Below the pieces are notes generated by a model. The model saw nothing but the letters and a program-made list of their open reading frames with translations, was not told the origin of the DNA and searched no databases. Made by a program: the position numbers and the translations under genes. 64,000 nucleotides of DNA from contig NZ_CP009576.1 in NCBI RefSeq assembly GCF_000763495.1, forward strand, positions 2,056,001 through 2,120,000, given 5' to 3'. Positions 18,662-29,313 of the stretch are shown in pieces (the stretch's first letter is position 1; every line of letters starts with the position of its first letter). Source of the DNA: Listeria ivanovii subsp. londoniensis (GTDB lineage: Bacteria > Bacillota > Bacilli > Lactobacillales > Listeriaceae).

Positions 18662-20629
18662 TTAGTTTGGATATGGAACCGTACCTTCATCGATTACTTT
18701 ATCATCACTAATAATTTTATAGCCACCGCTCGTACCTTCTTCTATTTGGAAAGTGACTTCTACCGATGTATTTTGGCTAATATCCATTTCACGGTAAGCA
18801 CTTGTCATACTATGATCCTTATCTTGAATATAGATTTGAATATGTTGTGGCTCTGGATTTTCTTCATCACTTGGTGTATAGGAAATATTAAATGTTTTTG
18901 TTACTTCTTTAACTGCTTTTTCTTTCGGTCCGGCAGAGATAACTATTTCAATCGTATCGCCTGGATTCATCGTGGTTCCAGATGAAGGGGACTGCGAAAT
19001 AACTTGTCCTTTTTCAACTGAATCAGAGTTTTCTTCCGAGCTGGATACTTTAAGTCCAAGAGGTGACGCATAATCTTCCACGGCTGTTTTAGTATATCCG
19101 CGAAGATCTTTCAAGGTAATTGGTTCTGCGCCTTTACTTACGACAAATTTTACATCCGTCGATTTCGCTACGACATTCGTTCCTGCTGATGGTGTTTGGC
19201 TAATAATCATTCCTTTATCTACATCAGAACTATAAGCCTCTTCGGACGAAATATTATTAAAGCCTTGTTCTTCTAGTAATTCTTTTGTATCATCATAACT
19301 TCGACCAGTGTAGTCATCCATCGTGATTTTTTTAGAACCGATACTTACGAACAAGTTTACTTTGGTTCCTTTTTCTTTCATTTCACCAGCATCAGGGTCC
19401 GTATTAATCACTTTTCCTTCTTCTACATCATCGCTATTTTTTTCAGCGGTTTTACCAATGACAAAACCATCTTTTTGAAGCAAGGCAATGGCTTGGTCTT
19501 CCGTCTTCCCTGAAACATCTGGTACAGCAATTTCTTCTGGTCCTTTACCGAGCATCCAAAGTAATAAGATAGCGATAATAAAGGCGATAATTACTGAAAA
19601 AACAATCCAAGCAATTTTCTTTTTCTTACTCATTTTTTTCTTTTTCTTGCCTTTTTTATCTTCTTCCGTTACTTCTTCTGCGGCCACTTTTCCTTTAGGG
19701 ACAATGGTATTATCTGAATTTTGCATCGCTTCTTTTGTTGCAATGATTGGGATAGTTTTTGTATCACCATCATCTGCTTTGAAAACATATTTTGGTTCAT
19801 TAAGACGGTCTTTATTTAAGCAAGTTTGTAAGTCTTTTTCCATTTCTTCGGCATTTTGGTAACGGAGAAATGGATCTTTTGCAGTTGCTTTAATGATGAT
19901 ATTTTCTAAGCTTTGAGGGATTTCTGGATTTTGTGTTCTTGCGGAAGGAATATCTGCTTGTAAATGCTTAATCGCAATGGATACAGCTGATTCTCCGTCA
20001 AACGGTACTTTTCCTGTAAGTAATTCATATAAAACGATTCCGAGTGAATAAATATCTGATTTTTGCGTTGCCATCCCGCCACGAGCTTGTTCTGGTGATA
20101 AGTAGTGGACAGAGCCAAGAAGAGAATTCGTTTGGGTAATAGAGGTTTCAGAAAGCGCCATCGCAATCCCAAAATCAGTAATTTTCACGACACCATCATG
20201 GTCAATTAAGATATTTTGCGGTTTCAAATCGCGGTGAATAATATGGTGTTGATGCGCGACAGCCACTGCGGAAACGATTTGCAGCATAATATCGACTGCT
20301 TTTTCGTAGCTAATTGGGTGGTTTTCGTGGATGTATTGTTTTAAGTCCATTCCATCGACATGCTCCATAACGATATAGTGCAAGTCATTTTCTTCACCAA
20401 CATCATAGACACTGACTATATTAGGGTGAACTAAACTTGTTGCAGATTGCGCTTCTCGTTGAAAACGGCGTATAAGATTACTTTCATCTGCTAAATCAAT
20501 GCGTAAAATCTTTACTGCAACGTCACGGTCTAGAATAATATCATGAGCAAGATAAACATTGGCCATTCCACCGCCGCCTATAGCATGTAAGATTTTATAT
20601 CGATCATTTAGACGTTTACCAATCATCAT
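18662..20629 (-). CDS. prkC: PASTA-domain Ser/Thr protein kinase PrkC
   Basis: Membrane eukaryotic-type kinase that senses cell-wall muropeptides or lipid II and controls wall homeostasis, beta-lactam tolerance and translation factors. The 655 residues hold an N-terminal kinase domain (Gly loop IGGGGMA, Lys40, HRDLKPQN at 132-139, DFG at 152-154). A basic juxtamembrane linker and one membrane helix (about 339-360) follow, then three PASTA repeats (about 367-432, 435-500, 503-570) and a C-terminal beta domain. The stop of stp and the start of prkC overlap as ATGA, so kinase and phosphatase are coupled. A second ATG immediately follows the first. Confidence 0.96.
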   Translation of the reverse strand: MMIGKRLNDRYKILHAIGGGGMANVYLAHDIILDRDVAVKILRIDLADESNLIRRFQREAQSATSLVHPNIVSVYDVGEENDLHYIVMEHVDGMDLKQYIHENHPISYEKAVDIMLQIVSAVAVAHQHHIIHRDLKPQNILIDHDGVVKITDFGIAMALSETSITQTNSLLGSVHYLSPEQARGGMATQKSDIYSLGIVLYELLTGKVPFDGESAVSIAIKHLQADIPSARTQNPEIPQSLENIIIKATAKDPFLRYQNAEEMEKDLQTCLNKDRLNEPKYVFKADDGDTKTIPIIATKEAMQNSDNTIVPKGKVAAEEVTEEDKKGKKKKKMSKKKKIAWIVFSVIIAFIIAILLLWMLGKGPEEIAVPDVSGKTEDQAIALLQKDGFVIGKTAEKNSDDVEEGKVINTDPDAGEMKEKGTKVNLFVSIGSKKITMDDYTGRSYDDTKELLEEQGFNNISSEEAYSSDVDKGMIISQTPSAGTNVVAKSTDVKFVVSKGAEPITLKDLRGYTKTAVEDYASPLGLKVSSSEENSDSVEKGQVISQSPSSGTTMNPGDTIEIVISAGPKEKAVKEVTKTFNISYTPSDEENPEPQHIQIYIQDKDHSMTSAYREMDISQNTSVEVTFQIEEGTSGGYKIISDDKVIDEGTVPYPN

Positions 20630-21384
20630 GAAGCGTTCCTCCCTTTCTGCGTAAGATTTCGTTCCACTAACAATACAGTAATATTATCTTCTCCCCCATA
20701 AGAATTGGCTTTTGTAATAAATACATCCGCTTTTTCAGAAATAGTTCGTTTACTTTTTAAAATTTCTTCCATTTCAGCTTCAGGAACCATGTTCGTTAAA
20801 CCATCTGAACAAAGTAATAAAGTATCACTTGTTTGAAACGGAACGACGAAAGTATCTACTTCTACTTTACCTTCCACACCAAGCGCACGTAAAAGAATGT
20901 TTTTCCGTGGATGATTCATAGCATCTTCTTTGCTGATTTCACCAGTTCTAAGCAGTTCGTGCACAAGAGAATGATCTTCGGTTAGTTGACGCATCGTATT
21001 GTTTTGGAGTAAGTAGCCACGACTGTCACCAACATTAGCAATAACTACTTGGGACTGTGCCATTATTGCTGTAACAAGGGTTGTTCCCATCCCATTCAAA
21101 TCTATTTCGCTTTCTGCATAAAGGACAATTTGTTTATTCACTTCTTGAATAGTCTGCCGTAGCCAGGCTTCAATCTCTTCAGCAGTTAGAAGGGCCGTTG
21201 TTTTTTTCCACGCATCACTAAGTAAACGTACAGCCATTTCGCTTGCTACATCGCCTGCTCGGTGACCACCCATTCCGTCTGCTACAATTACTATCGACTG
21301 GCCATCTTTGTTTTCAAAAACACCACCGTTATCTTCATTATGATTTCTGATCCTACCTCTATCTGTTCTAAATTCTGCATGCAT
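20626..21384 (-). CDS. stp: PP2C-type Ser/Thr phosphatase Stp (PrpC)
   Basis: Mn-dependent protein phosphatase that reverses PrkC phosphorylation. The 252-residue PP2C domain keeps the metal motifs: RTDRGRIRNHNED near the start, VADGMGGHRAGD (35-46), NVGDSRGYL, LCSDGLTNMV and GGEDNITV near the end. In L. monocytogenes Stp acts on EF-Tu and MnSOD and supports virulence. It is upstream of prkC with a four-base overlap and 14 bases downstream of rsmB. Confidence 0.96.
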   Translation of the reverse strand: MHAEFRTDRGRIRNHNEDNGGVFENKDGQSIVIVADGMGGHRAGDVASEMAVRLLSDAWKKTTALLTAEEIEAWLRQTIQEVNKQIVLYAESEIDLNGMGTTLVTAIMAQSQVVIANVGDSRGYLLQNNTMRQLTEDHSLVHELLRTGEISKEDAMNHPRKNILLRALGVEGKVEVDTFVVPFQTSDTLLLCSDGLTNMVPEAEMEEILKSKRTISEKADVFITKANSYGGEDNITVLLVERNLTQKGRNAS

Positions 21385-21398
21385 TTAAACGCACCTCA

Positions 21399-22739
21399 CT
21401 ATTTTTCAGGACTAACTTTTCTTAGACTAGAAACGAAGAAACCATCGCTTCCAATATCTGTTGGTAAAAGTTGTACAAAATCATCCTTCTTGATATGTGC
21501 CAATTTTGCTGGAAGAGCTACTGGTTCAAGCCTGAATTCTGGATGTTTCTCTAAGAAAGCACGCAAGACTGTTTCATTTTCTTCCTTATCAATGGTACAC
21601 GTACTATAGACTAATATACCATTTTCTTTTACTAATTGGCTAACATCATCTAAAATGGCCAATTGAATTTCCGCTAATTTGTGGATATCTTTTTCGGTTT
21701 TTGCATATTTAATATCCGGTTTTCTGCGAAGTACGCCAAAGCCAGAGCAAGGTGCATCGACTAAAATCCGGTCAAAAGTTTCTGGTTCGAACATCGTGCT
21801 TGCTGTTCTAGCATCTAAATGCGCGGTACGAATATTTAAAAGTTGTAAACGTTTTGCTGCTTGATCAATCAATTTTGTTTTCTTTTCATGGATATCCAGC
21901 GCATGAACCATTCCAGTGCCGTGCATTTTTTCAGCAATATGTGTCGTTTTCCCACCTGGTGCTGCACAAGCATCAAGTACAGTTAAATTATCTTCCAATT
22001 GAAGCGCATATGCCGCAAGCATGGAGCTTTCGTCTTGGATGCTACATTTGCCGTCTTTGTATGCTTTTGTTTCAGCAACTGAGCCCTTTTCCACGATTAA
22101 AGCTTCATCAATAAACTCATTGCGAGTAACAGTGATTCCTTGGTCATTCAATTCTTTTATTAGTTGTTCCGTTCTGATTTCGGTTTGGTTAACACGAATA
22201 CTTTGATGTGGGGCAACTAGGAAAGCCATACCAATTTCACGAAGTTGCTCTATTCCGTATTGCTCTGCCCAACGTCTCGCTAGCCAATATGGAAGACTTG
22301 TTTCCACGGCAATTTTTTTCACTGGATCTTCAATTAAGTCAATACTCGGCACCCCTTTACGAATCACATTTCTTAAAACACCATTCACAAATTTCGTCAC
22401 GCCTTGATGACCTAAATCTTTTGCAATATCTCCTGCCTCGTTTAAAATCGCATGTTCTGGAACTTTGTCGAGAAATGTTAATTGATATACGGACATTCTT
22501 AGTAAATTTTTTACCCAATTATCTGGCTCTTTATTTAAAAATGGTGCTAAATAGTAATCTAATGTTATTTTGCGCTGTGTTGTTCCATAAACTAATTCTG
22601 TTAGAAGCCCTTTATCAAGTGGATTTAGTTTTTGTTTTTTTAGCGCGTCATTGATTAATAAATGGCTATATGATTGATTATTTTCGATTTTTATTATCAG
22701 TTCTAAGGCAATCTCACGGACTGTTTTTTGTTTCTTCAT
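21399..22739 (-). CDS. rsmB: 16S rRNA (cytosine-967 C5) methyltransferase RsmB
   Basis: SAM-dependent rRNA methyltransferase. The 446-residue protein has an N-terminal NusB-like RNA-binding domain (about 1-135). The C-terminal Rossmann methyltransferase carries the SAM motif DACAAPGGKT and the two catalytic cysteines in VDAPCSGFG (nucleophile region) and YSTCTI. It starts one base before the fmt stop is complete, in the priA-fmt-rsmB-stp-prkC order of Bacillus. Confidence 0.95.
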   Translation of the reverse strand: MKKQKTVREIALELIIKIENNQSYSHLLINDALKKQKLNPLDKGLLTELVYGTTQRKITLDYYLAPFLNKEPDNWVKNLLRMSVYQLTFLDKVPEHAILNEAGDIAKDLGHQGVTKFVNGVLRNVIRKGVPSIDLIEDPVKKIAVETSLPYWLARRWAEQYGIEQLREIGMAFLVAPHQSIRVNQTEIRTEQLIKELNDQGITVTRNEFIDEALIVEKGSVAETKAYKDGKCSIQDESSMLAAYALQLEDNLTVLDACAAPGGKTTHIAEKMHGTGMVHALDIHEKKTKLIDQAAKRLQLLNIRTAHLDARTASTMFEPETFDRILVDAPCSGFGVLRRKPDIKYAKTEKDIHKLAEIQLAILDDVSQLVKENGILVYSTCTIDKEENETVLRAFLEKHPEFRLEPVALPAKLAHIKKDDFVQLLPTDIGSDGFFVSSLRKVSPEK

Positions 22740-23678
22740 TTATTCACCAAACCTTGTCGTTTTGCTTAAATTTCTGCCAGCACCAGACATGAAAGAATGC
22801 ACATCCATTTTCGGTTTTCCAGCTGGTTGAATCACGGTTGGTACAAGTAGCGTACCGTCACCAGTGATTATTTTTAAAGTAGTTTTATCCGTTATTATTG
22901 TTCCTGGATCTCCAGCAGTTTTTGTTGCTTCATGTGCTGCTTCCCAGATTTTAAAAGGAGTTCCTTCGAGTGTAGTGTAAGCAACTGGCCACGGAGAAAG
23001 ACCGCGAATTTGATTAAAGATTTCTCGTCCAGGACGAGCCCAATCAATTTTCTCTTGTTCTCTTGAAATATTTCTTGCAAAGGTGACTTTACTTGGATCT
23101 TGAGGTATTGCTGTAATTTTCCCTGCTAAGAAGTCTGGTAGCGTGTCTATTAGTAGCTCTGAACCTAACTCGCTTAATTTATTAAACATCGTGCCAGTAT
23201 TATCTTCATCCGTAATCGGGATTTTACGTTGACTAATCATGTCACCAGCGTCTAACTTTTCAACCATATACATGATCGTTACACCAGTTTCTTTTTTGCC
23301 ATCAAGCAGCGCATAGTGAACAGGTGCCCCACCGCGGTATTCTGGCAATAACGAAGCGTGGACATTGATAGAACCGTGTTTGGGTGATTCTAACAGTTCA
23401 TTTGGTAAAATTTGACCGTAAGCTGCTGTTACAAGTAAATCGGCTTGAAGCGCAATTAATTCAGTTAATTCGCTTGAAGTCCTTAGCTTCTCTGGTTGAT
23501 AAACTGGTATTCCAAGCTCTAGCGCGATTTTTTTAACAGGTGGCGGTGTCAAAATTCGTTTCCTGCCAACTGGACGATCCGGCTGTGTCACAACAGCAAC
23601 GACGTCATATTCTTTGGCTAATTGTTCTAAAATCGGAACAGAAAATGCTGGTGTCCCCATAAAAATAATTTTTGTCAT
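22740..23678 (-). CDS. fmt: Methionyl-tRNA formyltransferase
   Basis: Formylates initiator Met-tRNA using 10-formyl-tetrahydrofolate. The 312-residue protein has an N-terminal formyltransferase domain with the folate-site motif NVHASLLPEYRGGAPVHYAL (Asn and His catalytic residues) and a C-terminal tRNA-binding OB-like domain from about residue 205. It lies 14 bases after priA and abuts rsmB. Confidence 0.97.
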   Translation of the reverse strand: MTKIIFMGTPAFSVPILEQLAKEYDVVAVVTQPDRPVGRKRILTPPPVKKIALELGIPVYQPEKLRTSSELTELIALQADLLVTAAYGQILPNELLESPKHGSINVHASLLPEYRGGAPVHYALLDGKKETGVTIMYMVEKLDAGDMISQRKIPITDEDNTGTMFNKLSELGSELLIDTLPDFLAGKITAIPQDPSKVTFARNISREQEKIDWARPGREIFNQIRGLSPWPVAYTTLEGTPFKIWEAAHEATKTAGDPGTIITDKTTLKIITGDGTLLVPTVIQPAGKPKMDVHSFMSGAGRNLSKTTRFGE

Positions 23679-23692
23679 TAGTTTGCTCCTTT

Positions 23693-26086
23693 TTACATTA
23701 ATACATAAGGTTGTACGTCGATGTTAATGGTTAACCCTTTTTGTTGGTCTTTTTGGTAATGGGTTATTAAGGTTTTTAGCTCTTGTTTTAAATTTGGTTC
23801 AATTTTATATTTAATAATACACTGATAACGGTATTTATTTTTAATACGGGCAATTGTGCTTGGAACTGGACCAAGAATCACTGCTTCCGGACCTAATTTC
23901 CCGCGCAGAAAATTGACCATTTCTTGAATTGTACGGATAGCTTTCATTTCATTTTCATCACTAACGTTAATCATTGTTAAATAGTAAAATGGCGGATATG
24001 CACCCATTTTTCTGAGTTGCATTTCATGATGATAAAAACCAATGAAATCGTGTTTTTTCGCAAATTCAATACTGTAATGTTCGGGGTTATAGCTTTGAAC
24101 AACTACTTCACCTGTTCTTTCATGTCTCCCAGCTCGTCCACTTACTTGTGTCAGCAGTTGGAAAGTTCGTTCGGAGGCTCGGAAGTCTGGTAAATGAAGC
24201 ATCGTATCTGCATTTAAAACTCCCACTAAAGTAATATCTGGAAAATCTAGTCCTTTGGCAATCATTTGTGTACCGAGCAAAATATCTGCTTCATGATTAC
24301 GGAAGCTCCGCAGCAATTTTTCATGGGCGCCTTTTGTCCTGGTAGTGTCAACGTCCATTCGAATCACTCGCGCTTCGGGAATGAGTTTGGTTAGACTTTC
24401 TTCTACTTTTTGTGTACCGGTTCCGAAGTAGCGAATGTGTTCGCCCTCACAGCTTGGACATTTTTGTGGGACAGGTTCTTCATGGCCACAGTAATGACAC
24501 TTCATTTTGTTACTTGCTTGGTGATACGTTTGTGAAATATCGCAGTTTGGGCATTCAACTACGTACCCACAATCACGGCACATCACAAACGAAGAATAAC
24601 CACGGCGGTTGAGCATGAGTACCGTTTGTTCTTTTTTTGCGATGCGATCTTTAATTTTTTCCAGTAGTTCCGTGGAAAATTCGGTACGGTTTTCTTTGCG
24701 CAACTCTTCTCGCATGTCGACCACACTTACTTCTGGCATTGCTCTATCGTTTACTCGGCTTGGTAGTTCGATAAGTGTGTAGACACCTTTTTTGGCCCGT
24801 GCAAAAGATTCAAGAGACGGGGTGGCGCTTCCGAGAACAACCGGGCACTGATATTTCATCGCACGCCAAATCGCTACATCGCGCGCATGGTAACGTGGAT
24901 TATCTTCTTGTTTATAACTAGCTTCATGTTCTTCATCAATGATAATAATGCCTAAGTTTTCAAATGGAGCAAAGACAGCGGAACGAGCCCCAACAACTAC
25001 TCGAGCTTCTTTTCGTTCAATTTTGCGCCATTCATCGTATTTTTCTCCGGAAGAAAGTGCGCTATGAAGGACAGCTACTTCACTTCCAAACCGACTTTTG
25101 AATCGTTCTACCATTTGTGGTGTAAGAGAAATTTCCGGAACTAACACGATGGCTTCTTTTCCTTCTTTTAATTTTGCTTCGATAGTTTGTAAGTAAATTT
25201 CGGTTTTTCCACTACCAGTAACCCCATGAATTAAAAAAGTTTCTTGTTTTTTGGCTTCGATAATTTTCTCACAAGCCGTTTGTTGGTCAGGTAAAAGCGT
25301 CAATGCTTCACTTTTTTCAAAATGGTGGTGCTTATATGGATCGCGCGAAACGATCTTTTCCTGGATAGAAATAATTCCTTGTTCAGCAAGTTTTTTGATA
25401 GTTGCTTCGGATGTTTCTGCTTGTTTTTTTAATTCAGCAGCAGAAATCTCTGTTCCTTCAAATATTTGGAAAAAAGCTAGCACACGTGTTTGCGCTTTAG
25501 CATTTTTCGGCATGTTTTCTATTAGTTCCATTAGTTCGTGAGGGGATTTTAAGGAGTTAATCATTCGGATTTTTTTATTCGTCGTTTTATTTTTCACTTG
25601 GTAGACAACTTCTACGCTGCCCTCTCGGACCCATTTGCCAAGTGATTTTAATAAGTTACGTGCTTCAGCTACCTTCCAGTCAAGCGTTTCATAACCTTCA
25701 AATAGCTGCACTAATTCGGTGTTTTCCTCGTCTAGCCGTAGAAAGTATTTTTCGTACTTTGCCCGTAATGCAGCTGGTAACATAGCTTGATAGGCCGACA
25801 CTCGAAAACTAAGTGTGTCTTCAGCCAACCAGTCACCAAGCTCCATTAACTCCCCATTTAAAACTGGCGCTAAATCCATTACCCCGTCGATACCTTTTAG
25901 CTTAGGATTTTCTTCTGTTTCACCAAGTTCTGTGACAAAGCCTTGTATTTTACGATTCCCAAAAGGAACACTAACGCGCATTCCTGGTCTAATAAGCTCT
26001 TCTAAATCTTCTGGAATAAAGTAATCAAACGGACGGTCCACTTGCATGGCTGGAACATCCACAATAACTTTTGCTATGTTAATCAT
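23693..26086 (-). CDS. priA: Primosomal helicase PriA
   Basis: Reloads the replisome at collapsed forks. The 797 residues contain an N-terminal 3'-DNA-binding domain, then the helicase core with Walker A GVTGSGKTEIYL, DEEHEASYKQ and GSATPSLES. A zinc module made of two CxxC pairs (CRDCGYVVECPNC and CHYCGHEEPVPQKCPSC) is followed by motif QVSGRAGRH. It starts four bases after the coaBC stop. It is full length for the family. Confidence 0.97.
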   Translation of the reverse strand: MINIAKVIVDVPAMQVDRPFDYFIPEDLEELIRPGMRVSVPFGNRKIQGFVTELGETEENPKLKGIDGVMDLAPVLNGELMELGDWLAEDTLSFRVSAYQAMLPAALRAKYEKYFLRLDEENTELVQLFEGYETLDWKVAEARNLLKSLGKWVREGSVEVVYQVKNKTTNKKIRMINSLKSPHELMELIENMPKNAKAQTRVLAFFQIFEGTEISAAELKKQAETSEATIKKLAEQGIISIQEKIVSRDPYKHHHFEKSEALTLLPDQQTACEKIIEAKKQETFLIHGVTGSGKTEIYLQTIEAKLKEGKEAIVLVPEISLTPQMVERFKSRFGSEVAVLHSALSSGEKYDEWRKIERKEARVVVGARSAVFAPFENLGIIIIDEEHEASYKQEDNPRYHARDVAIWRAMKYQCPVVLGSATPSLESFARAKKGVYTLIELPSRVNDRAMPEVSVVDMREELRKENRTEFSTELLEKIKDRIAKKEQTVLMLNRRGYSSFVMCRDCGYVVECPNCDISQTYHQASNKMKCHYCGHEEPVPQKCPSCEGEHIRYFGTGTQKVEESLTKLIPEARVIRMDVDTTRTKGAHEKLLRSFRNHEADILLGTQMIAKGLDFPDITLVGVLNADTMLHLPDFRASERTFQLLTQVSGRAGRHERTGEVVVQSYNPEHYSIEFAKKHDFIGFYHHEMQLRKMGAYPPFYYLTMINVSDENEMKAIRTIQEMVNFLRGKLGPEAVILGPVPSTIARIKNKYRYQCIIKYKIEPNLKQELKTLITHYQKDQQKGLTINIDVQPYVLM

Positions 26087-26090
26087 TAGT

Positions 26091-27290
26091 TCACTTCCTT
26101 AAAAGGTTAGCGGCTTCTTGAACGATATGTTCGGCAACTTTCTTTTTATCAAGTAATGGTAGTGCTTCATTTGTGCCATCTTTTCGGTAGAGTGTGACGA
26201 TATTTGTGTCTAACGAGAAACCTGCACCTGGTTGACTAACATTATTTGCGACAATTATATCGGCATTTTTAGTTGTTAATTTTTTCCGTGCGTTGGCTTT
26301 AAGATTTTCTGTTTCCGCCGCAAAACCGATGACAACTTGATTTTCGGTTTTATTTTGACCAACTTCGAGTAAAATATCTTTTGTTCGCTTCATTTCAATC
26401 GTGAAATCACCTGGTTGTTTTTTTATTTTTTGTTCAGAAACTTTGGCTGGTGTGTAATCAGCGACAGCAGCTGTCATCACAAAAACGGATTGACTAGCTT
26501 GATTTTTCTTGACTGCAAGGTACATTTCTTCGGCTGATTCGACATATTCCACTTGAACATTCAGGGGTACAGGAAGCGTTTTGCTCGTTGTGACTAAAGT
26601 AACCTCGGCACCTTGTCTTGCGGCAACTTCAGCGATAGCGAATCCCATTTTGCCAGTTGAGTGGTTGGTGAAATAACGTACCGGATCCAGTTTTTCTTGT
26701 GTCGCTCCAGCTGTAATCAGAACTTTTTCACCGCGTAGTAAATCCTTATCTTCTTGAAAAAATTCAGCAATTCGTAAAACGATTTTTTCTGGTTCTTCTA
26801 AACGACCGCGGCCAACGTAACCACACGCAAGATAGCCTTCTTCTGGTTCAATAAAACGAACACCATCTTGATAAAGGCGGTTAATATTACGAATCACGGC
26901 TGGATGTTGAATCATATGAACGTTCATCGCGGGAGCTACCCATACAGGTGCCTCTGTGGCAAGAAGTGTCGTAGTGATCATATCATCAGCAATACCATTT
27001 GCCATTTTGCCAATGACGTTTGCTGTTGCTGGTGCGACGATAACTAAATCCGCCCAGTCAGCTAAATCAATATGGGCAACAACACTTGATTTTTTTTCGT
27101 CAAAGGTATCGGTATATACATCATTTTTTGATAATACTTGAAAAGAAAGCGGCGGTACGAATTCTTGAGCGTGCTCGGTCATCATGACTTTTACGTTTGC
27201 GCCTGCTTGTGTTAATTTACTTGTAAGTGCGACTGCTTTATAAACAGCAATGCCACCAGACACTGCGAGTAAGATATTTTTTCCTTGCAT
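26091..27290 (-). CDS. coaBC: Bifunctional CoaBC (phosphopantothenate-cysteine ligase / decarboxylase)
   Basis: Catalyses two steps of coenzyme A synthesis. The N-terminal CoaC flavoprotein domain (about 1-185) has VSGGIAVYK, the catalytic His in VVAHIDLADWADL, PAMNVHM and ACGYVGRGRL. The C-terminal CoaB ligase domain (about 190-399) begins VLITAGATQEKLDPVRYFTNHSTGKMG and ends with a Rossmann-like segment including GFAAET. It heads the coaBC-priA-fmt-rsmB-stp-prkC run and has its own candidate promoter at 27332-27359, downstream of the rpoZ terminator. Confidence 0.97.
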   Translation of the reverse strand: MQGKNILLAVSGGIAVYKAVALTSKLTQAGANVKVMMTEHAQEFVPPLSFQVLSKNDVYTDTFDEKKSSVVAHIDLADWADLVIVAPATANVIGKMANGIADDMITTTLLATEAPVWVAPAMNVHMIQHPAVIRNINRLYQDGVRFIEPEEGYLACGYVGRGRLEEPEKIVLRIAEFFQEDKDLLRGEKVLITAGATQEKLDPVRYFTNHSTGKMGFAIAEVAARQGAEVTLVTTSKTLPVPLNVQVEYVESAEEMYLAVKKNQASQSVFVMTAAVADYTPAKVSEQKIKKQPGDFTIEMKRTKDILLEVGQNKTENQVVIGFAAETENLKANARKKLTTKNADIIVANNVSQPGAGFSLDTNIVTLYRKDGTNEALPLLDKKKVAEHIVQEAANLLRK

Positions 27291-27331
27291 AATAAGTCAC
27301 CTCATTTTAATATAAAAAAATCATTCACTTC

Positions 27332-27359
27332 ATTATACCTTAAATCAAGGCGCGACAAA
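27332..27359 (-). promoter_or_regulatory. Promoter of the coaBC-priA-fmt operon
   Basis: On the minus strand a perfect -10 TATAAT (27332-27337) is preceded at 16 bases by TTTGTC (27354-27359). It lies 42 bases before the coaBC start codon. Confidence 0.65.
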
Positions 27360-27404
27360 ACTATCAAGAAGCTAGAATTACTTACTTTCTTAAATAAATT
27401 CCTA

Positions 27405-27434
27405 TAAAGAAAAAGCCCCGCAATGAAGCGGAGC
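27405..27434 (-). terminator. Intrinsic terminator of yicC-gmk-rpoZ
   Basis: On the minus strand GCTCCGC and GCGGGGC pair around a short loop and are followed by TTTTTCTTT, nine bases after the rpoZ stop. Confidence 0.9.
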
Positions 27435-27442
27435 AGTTAGTC

Positions 27443-28281
<839 letters not shown>

Positions 28282-29154
28282 TCATTCGACATTTTGCACT
28301 TGTTCGCGAATTTTTTCTAGTGTTGTTTTCATTTCCACGACTTGTTCGGTGATTCGAAGCGAATTTGCTTTTGATCCGATTGTATTAATTTCACGATTCA
28401 TTTCTTGGATAAGAAAATCTAATTTCCGGCCAATTGGCTCTTCCAGTAAGATGATACCATAAAATTGCTTCAAGTGGCTCTTTGTTCGTTCTACTTCTTC
28501 ATTGATATCTGCTTTTTCTAGTAAAAGTGCTACTTCAGTTAGAACGATTGATTGATCAACGTTTTCACCGACTATGTTTTGGAGCCGGTTTTCTATTTTT
28601 TCTTGGTAGTATTTTTCTAAAACGGGGATTTCTGCTTGAATGATGGCTAAACTTTTTTCAAGGGTAGCGAGATGTTGTTTAAAATAAAGCAACAACTCTG
28701 CACCTTCCATACTTCTCATTTCATCAAGTCGTTCGGTTGCTCGAGTGAGTGTTTCGATAACTAATCGTTCTAATTCACTGCTCGCATCTACTTCTTCCTC
28801 AATCGAAAGGTAGGCTTGTTCTTGAAGTAAGTCTCTCATTTTCGGCAGTTCAGCTAATTCGTATCTAGCGCTTGCTTGTTTGATAAAACGGTAATAGCTA
28901 TCTGCAAGGTCCCAATCAATATGTAATTCGCGTTTGGCAAGTTGCTCTCCGGTAATAGAAAAGAAACATTCCATTCGACCACGTTTAATTTGCTTATTAA
29001 TGATCTTTTTTAGTTTTCCTTCTAAATAGGCGAGTTGTTTTGGCATCCGAAACAAACACTCGGAATAGCGATGGTTGACTGCTTTTAATTCAATGGTTAC
29101 TTTGAACGCTTCAAATTCTTTCGTTGCACGCCCAAATCCCGTCATGCTTTTCAC
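28282..29154 (-). CDS. YicC/YloC-family endoribonuclease
   Basis: A 290-residue YicC-like protein. It begins MVKSMTGFGRA and ends with the DUF1732 block KLDFLIQEMNREINTIGSKA, both hallmarks of the family. E. coli YicC promotes degradation of the sRNA RyhB and family members act as Mn-dependent endoribonucleases; the Listeria role is inferred. I chose the ATG at 29154, since the GTG 15 bases upstream lies within the Shine-Dalgarno AAAGGTG. It is the first gene of yicC-gmk-rpoZ, with a strong promoter upstream. Confidence 0.92.
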   Translation of the reverse strand: MKSMTGFGRATKEFEAFKVTIELKAVNHRYSECLFRMPKQLAYLEGKLKKIINKQIKRGRMECFFSITGEQLAKRELHIDWDLADSYYRFIKQASARYELAELPKMRDLLQEQAYLSIEEEVDASSELERLVIETLTRATERLDEMRSMEGAELLLYFKQHLATLEKSLAIIQAEIPVLEKYYQEKIENRLQNIVGENVDQSIVLTEVALLLEKADINEEVERTKSHLKQFYGIILLEEPIGRKLDFLIQEMNREINTIGSKANSLRITEQVVEMKTTLEKIREQVQNVE

Positions 29155-29223
29155 CATTTGGCAAGACACCTTTCATTGCTTAAAGTTCCCTCTAAGTTTA
29201 CTTGAAATTTGTTCTGACTTCTT

Positions 29224-29252
29224 ATTATACCAAAGCTCCCCCCCGCATACAA
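29224..29252 (-). promoter_or_regulatory. Sigma-A promoter of yicC-gmk-rpoZ
   Basis: On the minus strand TTGTAT (29247-29252), a 17-base spacer containing a G run, and a perfect TATAAT (29224-29229). The -35 box touches the palindrome ATACATT-TTCGG-AATGTAT at 29252-29270, which lies between this promoter and the divergent rqcH gene. Confidence 0.75.
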
Positions 29253-29313
29253 TACATTTTCGGAATGTATGTTAAAATAGAAAGTAACTAACTCATAAAG
29301 GAATGAATAACTA

